Source: Apostichopus californicus (taxonomy: Eukaryota > Echinodermata > Holothuroidea > Aspidochirotida > Stichopodidae). From it: a stretch of DNA of 64,000 nucleotides. The translations under genes and the position numbers were made by a program. Of the stretch, positions 36,563 through 48,917 are shown piece after piece. The DNA lies in assembly GCA_020650975.1 (NCBI GenBank), contig JAIPMN010006291.1, forward strand, positions 1 through 64,000. The letters run 5' to 3'. The notes under the pieces were generated by a model that saw only the letters and a list, made by a program, of their open reading frames with translations, did not search any database and was not told the DNA's origin. Position 1 is the stretch's first letter; each line of letters opens with the position of its first letter.

Positions 36563-36854
36563 CAGTCGCGTAGCGAGGAATTTGCCAAGGGAGGGGCGAA
36601 CCTGTAGGCAAATTATTAGAGCCGTAGATTCGGCACTGGAAACTATCTAAGTTCGACTCCACCATGGGTACAAGAAAATTTTGGCAGAAAATGCCTCCCA
36701 GATCGCTGGAAATGGCACTTCCCAGGCCTTGTAAGTTGCATCTAAGCATTTTCTACTTTGAAATTACTAGCGATATCATAAAAACATACAAACAAAATTT
36801 GCTCAAGGGGGGGGGGGCGGTCGCCCCCTTCGCCCCCACTTCGCTACGCGCCTG
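36563..36854. mobile_element. hAT-type MITE, copy 2
   Basis: Termini CAGTCGCGTAGCGA and TCGCTACGCGCCTG form near-perfect inverted repeats around 292 bp. A perfect 8-bp target duplication GGTTGGTA lies at 36555-36562 and 36855-36862. The interior (TGCCTCCCAGATCGCTGGAAATGGCACTT region, 36690-36720) is nearly identical to copy 3. A long G-run precedes the right end. The 73-codon frame crossing it is shared with copy 3 because the DNA is repetitive, not because it is a gene. Confidence 0.94.
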
Positions 36855-36862
36855 GGTTGGTA

Positions 36863-38640
36863 TAAAAAAAAAATTTTGTCGTTAATTATTAAGTAAAACA
36901 ACATATTGCACCTGGCTAGCGTAATGCATGCAGAGCAAGCCAGGGTTGGGATAATGGCACAAGTATTCTGTGATAGAATAACTATATGTTAGCTTTCTTT
37001 CGTTCTGTTGTCAATCAGTATATTGCATTAATGTTGTTCACTTACACTCCATTGATGATGTCAGAACAATTAATAGGCAAGTGTTTTCCCATCAGATAAA
37101 ACATATTTCCCATGAAGTTCCCTATAGTCTGAAATAGCAAGAAAGAAAACCATGGATGGAGTGGCATGAGTGAAGTAAAAATTAAAGTTTAGTTTGATAT
37201 ATTAGTACATCTTGCATCATTTAACATTGTTACTCTGTAATATAAGCACACAGTTGATGAAATTTCAACTGTATTTCTCTCAGTTGTGCTAGAAATTATG
37301 GTCACTCATATTCAAATTTTTAAAAGCTATTGACTGCCGTCCTTATATAAAGTATATATATTCCCGACATATAGTTGTCTAAATTTAACATATACCTTAA
37401 TGTTATGAGGACAAAGGCAATCTCAATAAAAAGAAGTATCCTTTTGAAACTCTTTAACAGATTAAGCACACTAAAATATGGGGACAACACATCATGACCT
37501 TTAAGAATAAGAATTGGGTAAAACTACTAAAATAGGTCACGCAAACATCACGCCAAGACGAGCGTCGGCTTCAAATTGACCCTACCAATAAACGGCACGG
37601 ACATTACAACTAATAAATAAAATTATATGCCAAAGTAGGTAAACATTAGAACAGGGAAGTGTCTCTTTCGGCCCCAAATCTGCAACTTATAAGGGGTTGC
37701 ATTTTTATGATGAACGTTAGCTTTCTTCAGAGTATCTTTTAGACATACCGTTCGATAAAATTTGGCAGCCATGGGTAGGATTTGTTAACCAAGACTGATA
37801 CATACGCATGCATATAGACAAAGGTCGGGTCATGCGGGACAAGTGAACTCGCTGACTAGTATTTTTCTCCCCGACTAGATCTCGCATGATTTCATTTTCG
37901 GCGAAAAACTATAGCCCAAAGGTTTTGAAGAAATCAGCGTCTCTTTTCATTTCTGTATGAATAAACCCTTCGATGACCCCTAGCCCTTTCCCCTCTGAGC
38001 TCCCCAAGATTATACTAGTCCTTGATCTTAACAAAATGCAAGAATCTCAATCACACAGTTCTGTTCAGTGAAAGAATCGGTGTTAAACTGGAAACCATTG
38101 CTTCTGGATGCCCTTTGATGTAATAAACTTGTTAATATGTCACTTAGGGCAACGTAAAATGGCTACATTTATGAGGATATTAGGAAATTATTGTCAGAAG
38201 CCGAGATCTGTAAGAAAATTGAGTGAAGCTGTTTCCCTGTTCATAAAATCCAGGCTTAAAGTTGTAGTACTGCTCGGAGATTGACAAAAAGAAGAAAACC
38301 TTCAGTATGTCTAATTGATAGAGGTATAGCTGGAATATATTTGTGAAGAAGTTCATATCAGTAAAGCATTGATTTCATTGATTATGCTACACTTTTAATA
38401 CGCATCAGTTCTGCCCATAACAATGCTATTCATTGGGCTAATTGACTATATAGTCAGCCAAGTGATTGGAAACATTTAACATTTTAGCACTTTGTATTTA
38501 TATAAGATAAAAACACAATATAAAACAGTACATTTTGCAGGTTACATTTTTCAGAATTGAATAGAATCTATAATAAGTCACTTATTAACTATCATTTGGT
38601 CAAAAACATATGTGGTGATGTCTTTAATCTGATCATTTTT
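36863..38640. other. Intronic sequence, no gene recognised
   Basis: About 1.8 kb. A less AT-rich stretch at about 37530-37960 has more CpG than its neighbours. No element or exon recognised. Confidence 0.45.
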
Positions 38641-38873
38641 GTATGTATTTTAGATCCTCTTGCAAGCAGGAACTCGCGAAGAAGCCATCATTGGCTTATC
38701 GAAGCTGCAAGCTGACCGAAGTCAGTCTCTTAGATTCATATTTAACGTCCATGATTATGAATTGTCAATTGTCAACAACTCTGTAACTGGACGACATATA
38801 CTAATCTTGGAGTGACTCGAACTCGGGAGCTTATGATTGAAAGGCACCCTAGTTAACCACTGAGCTAACACTC
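38641..38873 (-). mobile_element. SINE family B, copy 2
   Basis: Same order of blocks as copy 1: tRNA-like head (GAGCTTATGATTGAAAGGCACC region on the plus strand), the hairpin CTGACTTCGGTCAG on the minus strand (38725-38712), the CGCGAGTTCCTGCTTGCAAG block and GGATCTAAAATACATAC at the tail end. It keeps the TTGACAATTGACAATT segment absent from copy 1. Substitutions in the A and B boxes suggest it is inactive. Confidence 0.92.
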
Positions 38874-41041
38874 AGGCAGCTAACAATCATTTATGAATAA
38901 TTGATAGGAAGTATAAATATTCCTACAGCTGGTTACCATTAAACAAATCTCAGGATATTTTGTTTGTCCATCTTTAATGTGTATCAGAACAAGTTGAATC
39001 ATGATTTGAAGTTTTTGAATTTTGTAAGATATATGCATAATTTGAACCCCCTCCCCCGCCCCCCCCTCAAGTTTTAGTACTGTGTCTACTGTGCATGGTG
39101 CAGTCATTTTGTAGATAATATATTGATATTCACCATCCAGGGACAATTAGATTCTAGGAGAAAATACAGACACCTTCTCGGTGTTTCCTTTTTCCTCAAA
39201 TCTAATCAAAACATTTTGGGTGTTTATAAGCAAGCGGTTATTTGCAAATTCTTGTTACCTTCCTTTCCTCTAACTCATCAAGCTCTGTGCTTATTTTTGT
39301 GAAATCTTTTGCTTCTTGAAATATGATGAAGACTTCGTAATTCGATCAACCTCTGTTTCTCTAGTCGTCATCTCCAGAAATCATCTCATTTACATGCAAA
39401 AAGCCTTGTGAACAAGCTCGGAAATACTGTTTAAAATAAACTGCCCTCTCGTTTTTGGTAGTAGGATTCACTTCTTGGAAATATAGTAGTATTTTCTATT
39501 TTTATTTGTCTGTTTGTGTATACATACATTTGCTGGTGTGTGTCAGTAGCAGTATAATGTCCAAAAACAAAGAAAAAATTAGAAAGTTGAGAATAATTGG
39601 CAAACAATATCACTTTGCCATCTCTTCTTCAGTGAATACTGGTTGCTTTTATATTCCCTCCTGTTTTGAATTATTGATACAAATGCTAGCAATAACGACA
39701 CCTATCTTCCATGCTCTGAAATCAGAAGACGCTTTGAAGGTGAAATATAATGTTTGGTGTATAGAGCTGTCAAAGGTGTTCAATGAGATACTAAGCACAC
39801 ATCGAATATCTTCCTGTAAGGTATAACCCGAGAAGAAGCTGCACGTTGCAGGTTTATTAATGCACAACGGAAGTAGTGTACGTATGTCAGCGATGTTATA
39901 TTTACTGTCACGTTCTGAAAGTCAAACAAATGTGAAAGAGTTTACAGAAATGTTTTGCTACCGTAGTAGCCTCAAGTTAGTATCGACTTTTTTAAAACCC
40001 TGGACAGCGATAAACAAAAATAATTATCATGTAAAATTTCCAGCACCCTCAACGATATAGATTCGTTATCAAATGAGTTCATTATAGGCTGACTTTTCTT
40101 GCTCGGTATTCTTCATGTCAGTTTGATGTAATAATTCCCAAAATACATATTTACTTCAAAGTGAAGCATGCCACAGGGCTGAAAAAGATATCCTTTTTGC
40201 ATCTCCCTAATTCTTACTTCTCAACTATCCCTCTCAAAAAATGAAAAACATAAATAAAGAAATAAACGAGGGACAAAATGTTAACAAACTGCTTATCTAC
40301 TGTGTAGGTAAATATATATGACATTTCAATCCTAGCATTATCTTCTTCAGAAGCTTACCAAAATGAATGTGACAGGAGGGGTGACGTGCACATGTATACA
40401 AGCTGTGCATAGAACAGCTCCTTCAGGNNNNNNNNNNGGGGGGGGGGGGTGGGGGTGGGATATGCATATACAAGCTGTGCGAAGAACAGCTCCTTCAGGA
40501 TAGAACATAAACCAAAATGCCGATAAAACAAAACAACGGTGGTTTCACAGATTTGGAAGCAGTGCAAAAGGTGTAGCACATCACTGAAAAGCAAAGGAAC
40601 GAGAAATTAAGAACAGAATGGTGGCTTCTCTGGACGGGAGGGTGGAGGAGGGGGGAGGCTGGTGAAAACAGAGTAAAGACACATTTAAGAGAGACAGACA
40701 GACAGATGGACAGACAACAAAAATTGGACCAATGAACGATGAAAAAACTTAAAAAAGAGAGAGATGGAACAAAGGGAATGAGATGAAAGGACAGAAGAGA
40801 TGAAACGGAGTGAATTTATATAGTAGAGGATTTACTCTGTACCAGAGTTAGGGACCTGTGAAGGAGTTAATTATAGTAAAGGAGAACAAACAAAACATAC
40901 CATGCATGCGATGTGTGGTTAATACAGTACTATGGAATGGAGGAAAGTAATAAAGTGTGAGTAGATGAGGGGGTGGAACTTAATTAACTCCCTTCTTACC
41001 TATAATTCCCGTCCCCCTTTAATATCAGTTAAAAACTTAAA
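38874..41041. other. Intronic sequence with one assembly gap
   Basis: About 2.2 kb. A C-run occurs at 39049-39067 and the N gap at 40428. A 123-codon frame (39455-39826) has no recognisable domain. No gene recognised. Confidence 0.45.
40383..40500. repeat. Assembly gap between duplicated flanks
   Basis: Ten Ns at 40428-40437, then a G-run. Both sides carry the block ATATACAAGCTGTGC followed by GAACAGCTCCTTCAGG with small differences. The pattern is the same as at 10.1 kb: a short duplication spanning a homopolymer and an N spacer. Confidence 0.75.
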
Positions 41042-41069
41042 ATATTTTGAGGACTAGTCCTCAAAATAT
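41042..41069. repeat. Perfect 28-bp palindrome
   Basis: ATATTTTGAGGACT is followed immediately by its exact reverse complement, with no spacer. The symmetry continues imperfectly outward (AACTTAA and TTAAGATT). It lies about 120 bp left of the 33-bp array. Cruciform-prone. Confidence 0.9.
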
Positions 41070-41184
41070 GTTAAGATTTTAAGTTTATATTGTTGCACAT
41101 AGTTGAGGTTGGAAGGTAATGAACTTAAACTGAAGAGTCCACACTTTCTCTGGTTGTAATGCATATGTTAGTGATTATATTGGT

Positions 41185-42142
41185 TTTCACAAAATAAACT
41201 TATCTGTACAGCAAATGTTTTCACACATAGAGATTACCAGTTCTAGGGATTAGTTTCATACAAAATTACCTATCACAGAACTTATTTTCATGTAAACTTA
41301 CCTATCACTGGAACTGTTTTCACACATTTATTACCAGTTAAAGGGACAATTTTCATATATAGTATATTACCTATTACAGAGATTATTTCATATAAAATTA
41401 TCTATCACAGGAACTGTTTTCATACCTAGAAATTACCTATCACGGAACTACTTATATATTAGAAGTTACTTATCACAGGAAATACTTAAATATAAAAATT
41501 ACCTATCACAGGAACTAGCTACTTAAATATAGAAAATTACAGGAACTACTTAAATATATTAAATTACCTATCACAGGAACTACTTTAATATAGAAATTAC
41601 CTATCACAGGAACTACTTAAATATAAAAATGACCTATCATAGGAACTACTTATATATTAGAAATTACCTATCACAGGAAATACTTAAATATAAAATTACC
41701 TATCACAGGAACTACTTAAATATAAAAATGACCTATCACAGGAACTACAAATATAGAAATTACCTATCACATGAACTACTTAAATATAGAAATTACCTAT
41801 CACAGGAACTACTGAAATACGAAAATTACCTATAACAGGAACTACTTAAATATAAAAATTACCTATCACAGGAACTCCTTAAATATAAAAATTACCTATC
41901 ACAGGAACTACTTACATATAGAAATTACCTATCACAGGAACTACTTATATATAGAAAATTACCTATCACAGGAACTACTTTAATATAGAAATTACCTATC
42001 ACAGGAACTACTTAAATATAGAAATTACCTATCACAGGCTCTACTTAAATATGAAAATTACCTATCACAGGAACTACTTAAATATAGAAATTACCTATCA
42101 CAGGAACTACTTAAATATAGAAATTACCTATCACAGGAACTA
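41185..42142 (+). repeat. Minisatellite, 33-bp unit, more than 20 copies
   Basis: The unit is ATTACCTATCACAGGAACTA followed by CTTAAATATAGAA. Copies near the right are almost identical. The leftmost (41185-41460) are strongly diverged, with GTTTTCA in place of ACTTAAA. Because 33 is divisible by three, a repeated TYHRNYLNI frame results, and this is not evidence of coding. Confidence 0.93.
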
Positions 42143-44277
42143 ATGTCACTCAGAGAAATTTCCAGCCGCAGAACCTGTAGTGCAACTCATGTGTTTCGTT
42201 GGTGGCATTCTGCTATTGAACAGTCACGTCTTAACGAATAACAAAGTAAAAATTTATGTCAGTCGAAGAGAAATGGCTCTGAGTTTTATCACTCCCTTAC
42301 CATTATAACCCAGACGCTGTTGCAGAGAAACTTAACCAAGACTTCACGGTTTCAAGACCTCGGTCATCCATAAAGTCTAGGCCAATTTAGAGCCATGCAT
42401 TTTTTCTTTATGAACCAATTATTTTAATCGTTCGTCAAGATTCTTCTGCTTAGTTTATAAGTACAGTAAATGCCATCCGGAGTTCCATGAATCATTTTAA
42501 AAGTTAATTGAATTCTCAGAAGAGAAACAGCAGTCGGTCCTCAAGACTTGTACGGCTAACTTTGTCAGTTGATCGCTTCCAATATGGAGAGACATTATAA
42601 CTCTTTTTGGTAAGAGTACTAGACATTTATAACAATTATTATTCACTGAAGTTAATTACCTGAAATGAATTCAATTATATTGAAAATTTCAAATGAAACA
42701 TAATTCTAAAAGATGGCATAATATATGTATGGTTGTATAATTTAAGCAGCTAAATAGTAAAACCTAGTTAAAATATAGGAGCAGTATTGATATAAATAAA
42801 GAGAGTATCCAGAAATTTTTAGATTAGAAAAATATTGGAACAATTAAGTGATCTCGGAATTCCAAGTAAGTCTTGCAATGCTTTAATATCAAGCATAGGT
42901 CGCTGGCCTGCAATCCCCAAATAATAATTTAATTTTTTTTTTTTTACTGCTGGTGGGATGCTATGTAATTAGATGCCTCGTTAATACCTATGATACCATG
43001 AAACGAAGGGAAATTGGTTGATAATTATCAAACTTGGGTAAACCAAAAAAACAATTTCTCCAAATTAAATTTTAAGCAAGAGCAGTTTGTTTTCGACTTC
43101 TTCAATACTACTTTGTAAATATCCTTACAGGTTATTAGCTAGCCTAACTCTGCATGGTTAGTAATCTGTACAATAGATATGGTACAGTAGGTGCATACAA
43201 CATTGAGATATTTGTATCAAGTATAAATATTGTCAACATTAATACAGAATCTGGAGTGAATTTACCAGCAGAATGTAGTTGTATGTTGATAATCACATGA
43301 CTAGAGCTAGTGTGCTTTTCTATTTGATATCACAATCCTGTATATTTTATTGTTCTTCTGTTTTATAAGTTTTTTTTGTCTTTCCCTTTTGTAAATGATT
43401 TTTATTTTTCAAATTAAATTTCCATTGTCTGGATCAGTGATATGTTATTACTCAGATTTCAAACCATATTTGTTGATATTTATGTGTTCATCCATTAAGC
43501 TTCACAGAATAGCAAACCTGTGACAGTCGTGACAGACGCACAGTGACAATAGCAAACCTGTGACAGTCGTGACCATCGTTATTAAAATTCAATTACAGGA
43601 TTCTTGGTGATAAAGCCACACACTTACCATTTGTCAAAAATTACCTCTTAAATATCCCAAATTAAGAGAGAAAAAAAATGAAAATCTCCATTCCGAGTAA
43701 TTCCTTGCAAGGGACATTTTGACAGCTTTATATAATTTTGCTTCAGTTGTGACCAAAAACCTGCAAATTTAATCAAGCCTGGAGGTTGTTTGTTGTAGGA
43801 CGAGGCTCACTTCCTCCGAGGATATGAAAAGCGACCGGTCCGGTCTCCTGCGGGAAGATGCAAGATACGATAGACAGAGACAAAAACTTCGTCTCACAGG
43901 ATATGAAAAATTGCGAGAGGAGAGGTAACCTAATCAATAGGATCAACATAGAGACTCATTAGACAAGGAATGGTCAAAAACTATCACAGCAGCAACGCGT
44001 TACGGTCTTCGTTGCTGCACACTCAAACGACACAAATAGCCGCTGCTCAACTGTAATTTACGATATGCTATGCTCGAGGAGAGAAACCCTTACTCTTGAT
44101 CCTAGAGAATTAATATATAAACCCTTTTTGAGAGAATTCTTGTTAAATCATCAAAAACTGGCTATAGGAAACTGCTCATACTTTGAAGAGAATTTTGAAA
44201 GAGCGGAGAATTTTTGTTGTTGTTGCTAGAAACGTGATGGTATAAAGACCTGTTTTGTCAATTAATTAGAGCTTATC
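42143..44277. other. Intronic sequence with a small direct duplication
   Basis: About 2.1 kb. Two identical 26-nt copies containing AGCAAACCTGTGACAGTCGT lie at 43508-43533 and 43548-43573. A CpG-richer stretch is at about 43797-44060 (with CGACCGGTCCGGTC). No exon recognised. Confidence 0.5.
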
Positions 44278-44604
44278 CAGCCCTTAGTTGGTGGATCATC
44301 ACACCACCAATTCATTGATGCAATCCTGAAAGATGCTGGGAAGCTGGTTTTAAAATATATTTGACTTTAATATGTATATATTCATAAGTAAAAGGAACAA
44401 TGACCAAACGACTGGGAAATTATTAAAAAAAAAAATTTTTTGAAATGGAACAAATGAAAGGTTTTAGGCTAGATACGTTTGCTAGGATTCAAACCAGTGA
44501 CCTAAACTGACTGGTACTCATCCAACCTTGATCCCTCCCACCACAATCCCCCTCCCTAATCTCCCAGCCTAGACTATGTATGGGTCATCACCAACTAAGG
44601 GCTG
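44278..44604. mobile_element. Inverted-repeat element with a tRNA-like B box inside
   Basis: CAGCCCTTAGTTGGTG at 44278-44293 pairs perfectly with 44589-44604. The flanks continue with weak symmetry (GCTTAT and ATAGC), and no clean target duplication is visible. On the minus strand the interior has GGTTTGAATCC, close to a pol III B box, so it may be a SINE fragment caught in or forming a foldback. A DNA-transposon MITE that lost its duplication is the alternative. Confidence 0.6.
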
Positions 44605-45483
44605 TATAGCAGAGGACAGTAAAGGACAGGACTTGTAATCCTGAGGTTATAATAATGAATAGAAAACAAGTCAAAATTAAGGGATTCAGCTACCTCGAAA
44701 TATTAACATTGTCTTCCTTTGATATGATTTCATTCCTGTGCTCATCAGTTGAATGGAATTGATGCCAAAACATGTTTTATTTATTTTTTCCTGAAATTAT
44801 CCACCAGTAGCTAAATCATGAGTGCAAACAAGAACTATATGGGTGTGAAGAATAATGAGATTAAACATAGAATTAGAGCAATTAAAGTAAAACCTGAGAC
44901 CTCCCAACAAGCCCCACACTCAGATTTGGTTATAAACGGTCAAAAACGTACATCTTAATATCGAATCCGACTCGCAATCGGCTTGCTGACGTGTCTGAAA
45001 CAGATTTAAACTTCCGAGACCTAAAAGGGAAGGACGTGGAAGATAAAAAAAAAGCAGGATAAAGAATATAAACAGTCTTGGGTACCTATCGGAAGAGGTT
45101 GGTTTATTTATCAGAAAATATCACCGTCGTCATAGTCTGGTAGGAATCATTCAGCAAGATTTGATGGAAAAGTAATCTAGTCATAAATATTATAAGATTT
45201 GTGGATCATCGGGATATCTTTCGAGGATAAAAGACAGAATCTTGGTCTGACAGTCACTGATGGAGTCAGATTTATGGGGAAGTTTAATTAGGGATATTAC
45301 GGATCACCTGTTCGGTTGTGGCTTCTAAGTAATCTCGTGGCTTACAGTCTGTGTGCTGTCGGTGTCCACGTAGATTTATTGTTCATTTACTTTATCTAAA
45401 TATAGGTGTCAAACAATATGTGTGGTAATTCTGTGTCATAATGAAAAATTTTCGAATGCACTCCCAGGAAGATATATGAACTT

Positions 45484-45530
45484 TGGGGGGAGGGGGAAGG
45501 TCGAGGCAGGCATGGGGGCGGGGTGGGGGA
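45484..45530 (+). repeat. G-rich tract, candidate G-quadruplex
   Basis: G-runs of six, five, five, four and five within about 47 bp. Confidence 0.75.
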
Positions 45531-48500
45531 GAAATGGCTTGCATGATGAGTGGCATTGTGTGTTTATTTGTACCAATGAATGTTGAATATCAGCAACAAT
45601 GTAGTAGAAACAATGTTTATCCACATAGACTGGTGGGAAATTGTCACATTGTGACACATATCTGTTGAAAGCCTATGCTAGATAACATCTCATTAGAACA
45701 AAGATATTTGGCATTTAAGCCAGTCCAATCAATATATTTCTCTCTGACACTCGTAGAAAATTACTTGGTGTTGCTACAAGCTGTTTCTTATGACAACTAT
45801 TCATTTTACTGACATAAACATAAATCGTATCAAATTTGAACTCTGTTCTATTGTCATTGCGTGGACACTAATTGTTGCAATCATCTTTGCTATCGTCCCC
45901 AGTATCATTATTATTGTTGTTGTTGTTAATTGTTGTTTTTGTTGCTATACCTGTCCATAAAGACTCATCACACAACTTTAACTTCATTCATTATTAAAGA
46001 AGCATAATTTTTATTTCCTACTCATTCTTCCCATATTATTATTATTTTTTTTTTTTTGCTTTCCTGTATTCAAATTTAATTACATTAATAACACAAAATA
46101 CTGTATGAGCGATCTGTTTATTTCATCCTGGTACGGTATTTTTTTTTGTTACTTATGTTCTAGAATTTTCAGTTTCCTACATTCTTTTATTTTCATCAGT
46201 TTTCCTTAAAACCACAGTTTGATATTTCATATCCCTTCAAGTCATCAACACATAGTGTCTATATTAAAGCCCGTAACATTTAGTTGAGTAATATAATGTG
46301 TTGGCAAAAAACATGCAAATTTTGCCATACCATATATTAAACTTATAATAATGATATATATAGTAAATTTTATGTACAGCCTGCACTGCCAAACTCCCAA
46401 AAAAAAGGAAGAAAAAACTGAGTGTCTCTTCAATCGGAGGCATCTGTTTAGGGAAGTACTTGAAGAGAAGCACTCGGCGCCAGTCGAATGTGACCTCCTG
46501 TAGATGACCTTAAGGTTATTGGCACTATTCCAATAAAGAAGATCTTGGAGGATCTACCGAAGATGAACTGAAAATCGTTGATATATAAAAGTCTGAGCTT
46601 GATGAATCAATCAACGAATTTGCTTAATTAGTCTCAATTTTGACGATGACATCTGCAAAGACGTAATTTTCATCAGAGATGGCATAATTTAAATTCATCA
46701 ATTCTCTCAGAAAGCCTGAAGAATTGTTAATAGGCTATTGCTTCGTGATGGAATAATAATGAAATTATGATGCAATTTTTTTAATGTCATGGTTCTAGAG
46801 GATATATGTCGTAAACAAAGTTAAACTAAATTTCAGAATTTCTTTACTTCAGAGTAGCCATTTGCAGACAGGTATTGTGTTGTTGCTTGCATATTCTTTG
46901 CTGTTTCAGTTCTTTGTAATCTCTCACATTAGTTCTTTGGAGTTTGGATGGGTGCAGATATATTCCATCTTTTTATTAATATTTTTTTTTAAGCTGATCA
47001 AGCTGCAATTACCCTACAGTAATTTCTATTATCAAGAATGAGATATTTTCTGCTCAGTAAAGAATGGTGAAGCAGAAAAAGAAGGAGAAGAAGAAGAAAA
47101 AGTAGGGAAAATTTTGGATGCTATTATGTTGCTTCATAATTTGAGTGATTTCTCTAAAACCAAAATGTGAACGCTACAAGGTCCATTACTTCTGACTTGG
47201 GGATTGATTAATTTGTATAGAAGATTGATATATAAGTTTATAACGTCTGGTTTCTTTAAATGTCAGCATACACTTGATTGAAGAAGAATTATAGAATTCT
47301 GCAGTTCAGGTCAGTTCTTTGAACTGCATAAAATTATGCAGACTTTAAGCTGACTCTTTCTCTTTATTATAATTTTGGTAAAAACATTCAATTCTAGCCA
47401 ATGTTTTAAAAATCAATAATGGGCTTATAACTAAAGATTTCATTTTGAAAACTGGAAGGAAAGTTGAACATGAAATACGGTTTGTTCCAGTTTGGATGCT
47501 ATTAAATACTTAAATATTAGAAAAATGTTTATAGCAAACAAAATATCGAGAATATTAAAGGTTTATAGATTAATCAGTCATGACTGGTGATGTTCATTTG
47601 GTGAAAAGAAATTCTATTCGTTAGGATAAATTAATGGAGGTTTTTCGACTAATGCAAACAGCTGCCCTTTTGTGAAATTTTCAAGATGGATGACTCTCAT
47701 GAAATGAGAGAATATACTGACCTGAATCAATTGATGTTTTTTTCTTCTTTGAAGATGTTCCCTCCCCCCCTGCCCCCACCCTCACTCCTCCCACCCTCTT
47801 CCTGTCATTCTGCAAGCATTTATACTGAAAGACCCTTATTGTCTAGTTGGAAGTTCATCAACATCTGGTGATAAGTTATAAGCTCAAAAACTCAATGGGA
47901 TCTTGCTTGTAAAAACAATGCCATATATCTGAGAATATTTGTATCTTGCAAAGTCTTGACTCGGAGTGAGCATTTTATCCTGCAGGCGATGCCAAAGGAA
48001 GAATAACAAAGTATATCTTCCCTAGGCTTCTAAGTTTTGAAAATGTTGACGAACATATATAGTCAATACAGTACCGTAGGTATTCAATAGTAGTATCATC
48101 ACATCTCAGTATCTTAATTGTAACATTCATCTAAAACAACGGAGAATCAGTCAAACATTCTGATAAATTCTGATTATTAATATCTGCATGTTAAATTATC
48201 ATGGTAACATGAAAAAGTATATTATGGCATTTGGTTTTAATCAAATGCAATCACAATAACAAGCAAATTAAAAAAACTAATTTGATATAAAAAAATCTCT
48301 TGCAGTGGCCTTAATTAATTAGTCTTATCAATCTTAATTTGAGTAACATATACGTTAGGGTAGCGTTAATAAATTGGTTTAGCATTATTAGCACAGAAAA
48401 GTTTACCAAACGATCAGTTGATCTACCCATGTTAACACTGTAATTATGAATATTTTATATTATCCTAATGCAGCAGGAGTAAGAACCAGTATTATAAGAG

Positions 48501-48880
48501 ACATTCCTCATAATCTAAAGCTATCTCACAGGCTGTGTACTGGTCCAAAATCATCTTTTCCTAATTTCATATTTTTGCAACATTGTTGAAATCACGCTGC
48601 GATTAGGACTAAAAATCTGATGAGCAATTTGCTTTTAGACTCTTTCAATGCAGAGAATATCACCTCGCAAAGTAAATCCATCCTGCTGTGACCGAGTAGC
48701 ATCGGTGCTTCTCATGTTAGTCTTTATATGGTTATGTCTTTGTCTCTACATTGGATGTGTTTCCTCTGTAAATACTTGATTTTAAGCAAGGGGTTTGTAT
48801 TCGATTGCTACATTTTGTAGAAAGGGTATCAAACATGATGTCTTTAGTAATGATATATGAGGGCCTTGCATGGGCATGAT

Positions 48881-48917
48881 TAGCTACTGTTCATCTAATT
48901 TAGATGAACACAGCTAT
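48881..48917. repeat. Nested palindrome
   Basis: TGTTCATCTAA, one T, then TTAGATGAACA (48888-48910) is a perfect inverted repeat with 11-nt arms. It is flanked by TAGCT and AGCTA, so symmetry extends to about 37 bp with two small bulges. It could act as a cruciform or a dimeric factor site; nothing else identifies it. Confidence 0.8.

Noticed and set aside
36664-36885. A 73-codon frame similar to the 92-codon frame at 58842-59120, as if a shared protein
   Set aside because: Both lie within or across hAT MITE copies; the similarity is of repeat DNA and includes G-run glycines and target flank.
41629-41835. A 68-codon repeat-rich frame
   Set aside because: Produced by the 33-bp array; the unit is a multiple of three.
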